Shown here: positions 63,987 through 64,000 of the stretch, piece after piece
Layout of the letters: every line of letters starts with the position of its first letter
How positions within the stretch are numbered: the first letter of the stretch is position 1
Assembly (NCBI RefSeq): GCF_013178945.1
Contig: NZ_JABFDM010000003.1
Span: forward strand, 682,001 to 746,000
Length of the DNA stretch: 64,000 bases
Reading direction: 5' to 3'
Source of the DNA: Bradyrhizobium aeschynomenes
Lineage (GTDB): Bacteria; Pseudomonadota; Alphaproteobacteria; Rhizobiales; Xanthobacteraceae
Notes under the pieces: model-generated
What the model was told of the DNA's origin: nothing
What the model saw: only the letters and a program-made list of their open reading frames with translations
Databases searched by the model: none
Translations under genes and position numbers: made by a program

Positions 63987-64000
63987 TCACTTCGCCGCGG
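63987..64000 (-). CDS. 3' end of a minus-strand gene cut by the window
   Basis: Only the last codons (reading Ala-Ala-Lys then TGA) are inside the window. The call rests on the terminator located just downstream of this stop. Product cannot be inferred. Confidence 0.3.

Overview
The window reads as chromosomal DNA of a high-GC alphaproteobacterium, most likely Bradyrhizobium or a close Nitrobacteraceae relative. This is inferred from gene content (an alphaproteobacterial che operon with cheD, vanA/vanR/vanB, a one-chain gallate-type dioxygenase, many rhodanese genes) and from several families of long palindromic intergenic repeats typical of that group. No tRNA, rRNA, CRISPR array, transposase or phage structural gene was seen.

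Layout. (1) 46-14564, plus strand: one compact run of genes that mostly overlap or nearly touch. It holds a complete chemosensory pathway (STAS, CheY, CheA, CheW, a soluble triple-PAS receptor, CheR, CheD, CheB and a receptor-like protein with a CheZ-like motif). This leads directly into a partner-switching and phosphorelay module: STAS, RsbW-like kinase, response-regulator/PP2C phosphatase, HPt protein and hybrid histidine kinase. (2) 14650-28099: mainly poorly characterised redox and sulfur genes. They include a four-module rhodanese, two unknown ORFs, an NTF2-like protein, a flavin amine oxidase paired with an AAA ATPase, a GST, a Rieske protein, a rhodanese-ankyrin fusion next to a tandem SagB-type nitroreductase, and a dioxygenase-type reductase. 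(3) 28355-32714: a PcfJ-like protein, a gallate/protocatechuate dioxygenase with a divergent LysR regulator, and a methyltransferase ending in a perfect palindrome. (4) 32722-37597: a VOC protein, two peptidoglycan-active enzymes with peptidoglycan-binding tails, a repeat-rich gap, an NTF2-like protein and a secreted protein. (5) 37695-40630: vanA-vanR-vanB with GTATAC operator candidates. (6) 40643-48003: lipoprotein, MetE-like protein, acetate kinase, GMC oxidoreductase, hemC convergent with hemE, and a small acidic protein. (7) 48052-56892: a diguanylate cyclase with an unusual leader, slyX-trhO, gamma-glutamyltransferase, FKBP, CsbD, a cupin, and a CobW-type GTPase under a Zur-like operator. 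(8) 57395-64000: a TadG-like protein, MATE exporter, FecR plus beta-barrel operon and a PMT-family glycosyltransferase. The window ends at the 3' end of a minus-strand gene with its terminator.

How the parts may work together: the first 14.5 kb looks like a receptor-to-output device. CheA/CheY signalling is co-transcribed with an HPt / REC-PP2C / kinase / STAS circuit resembling the HptB-HsbR-HsbA output switch of Pseudomonas. The van and gallate loci point to use of lignin-derived aromatics. The intergenic DNA carries at least six palindromic repeat families. One of them keeps its base pairing between two diverged copies, and two 220-bp elements look like MITEs.
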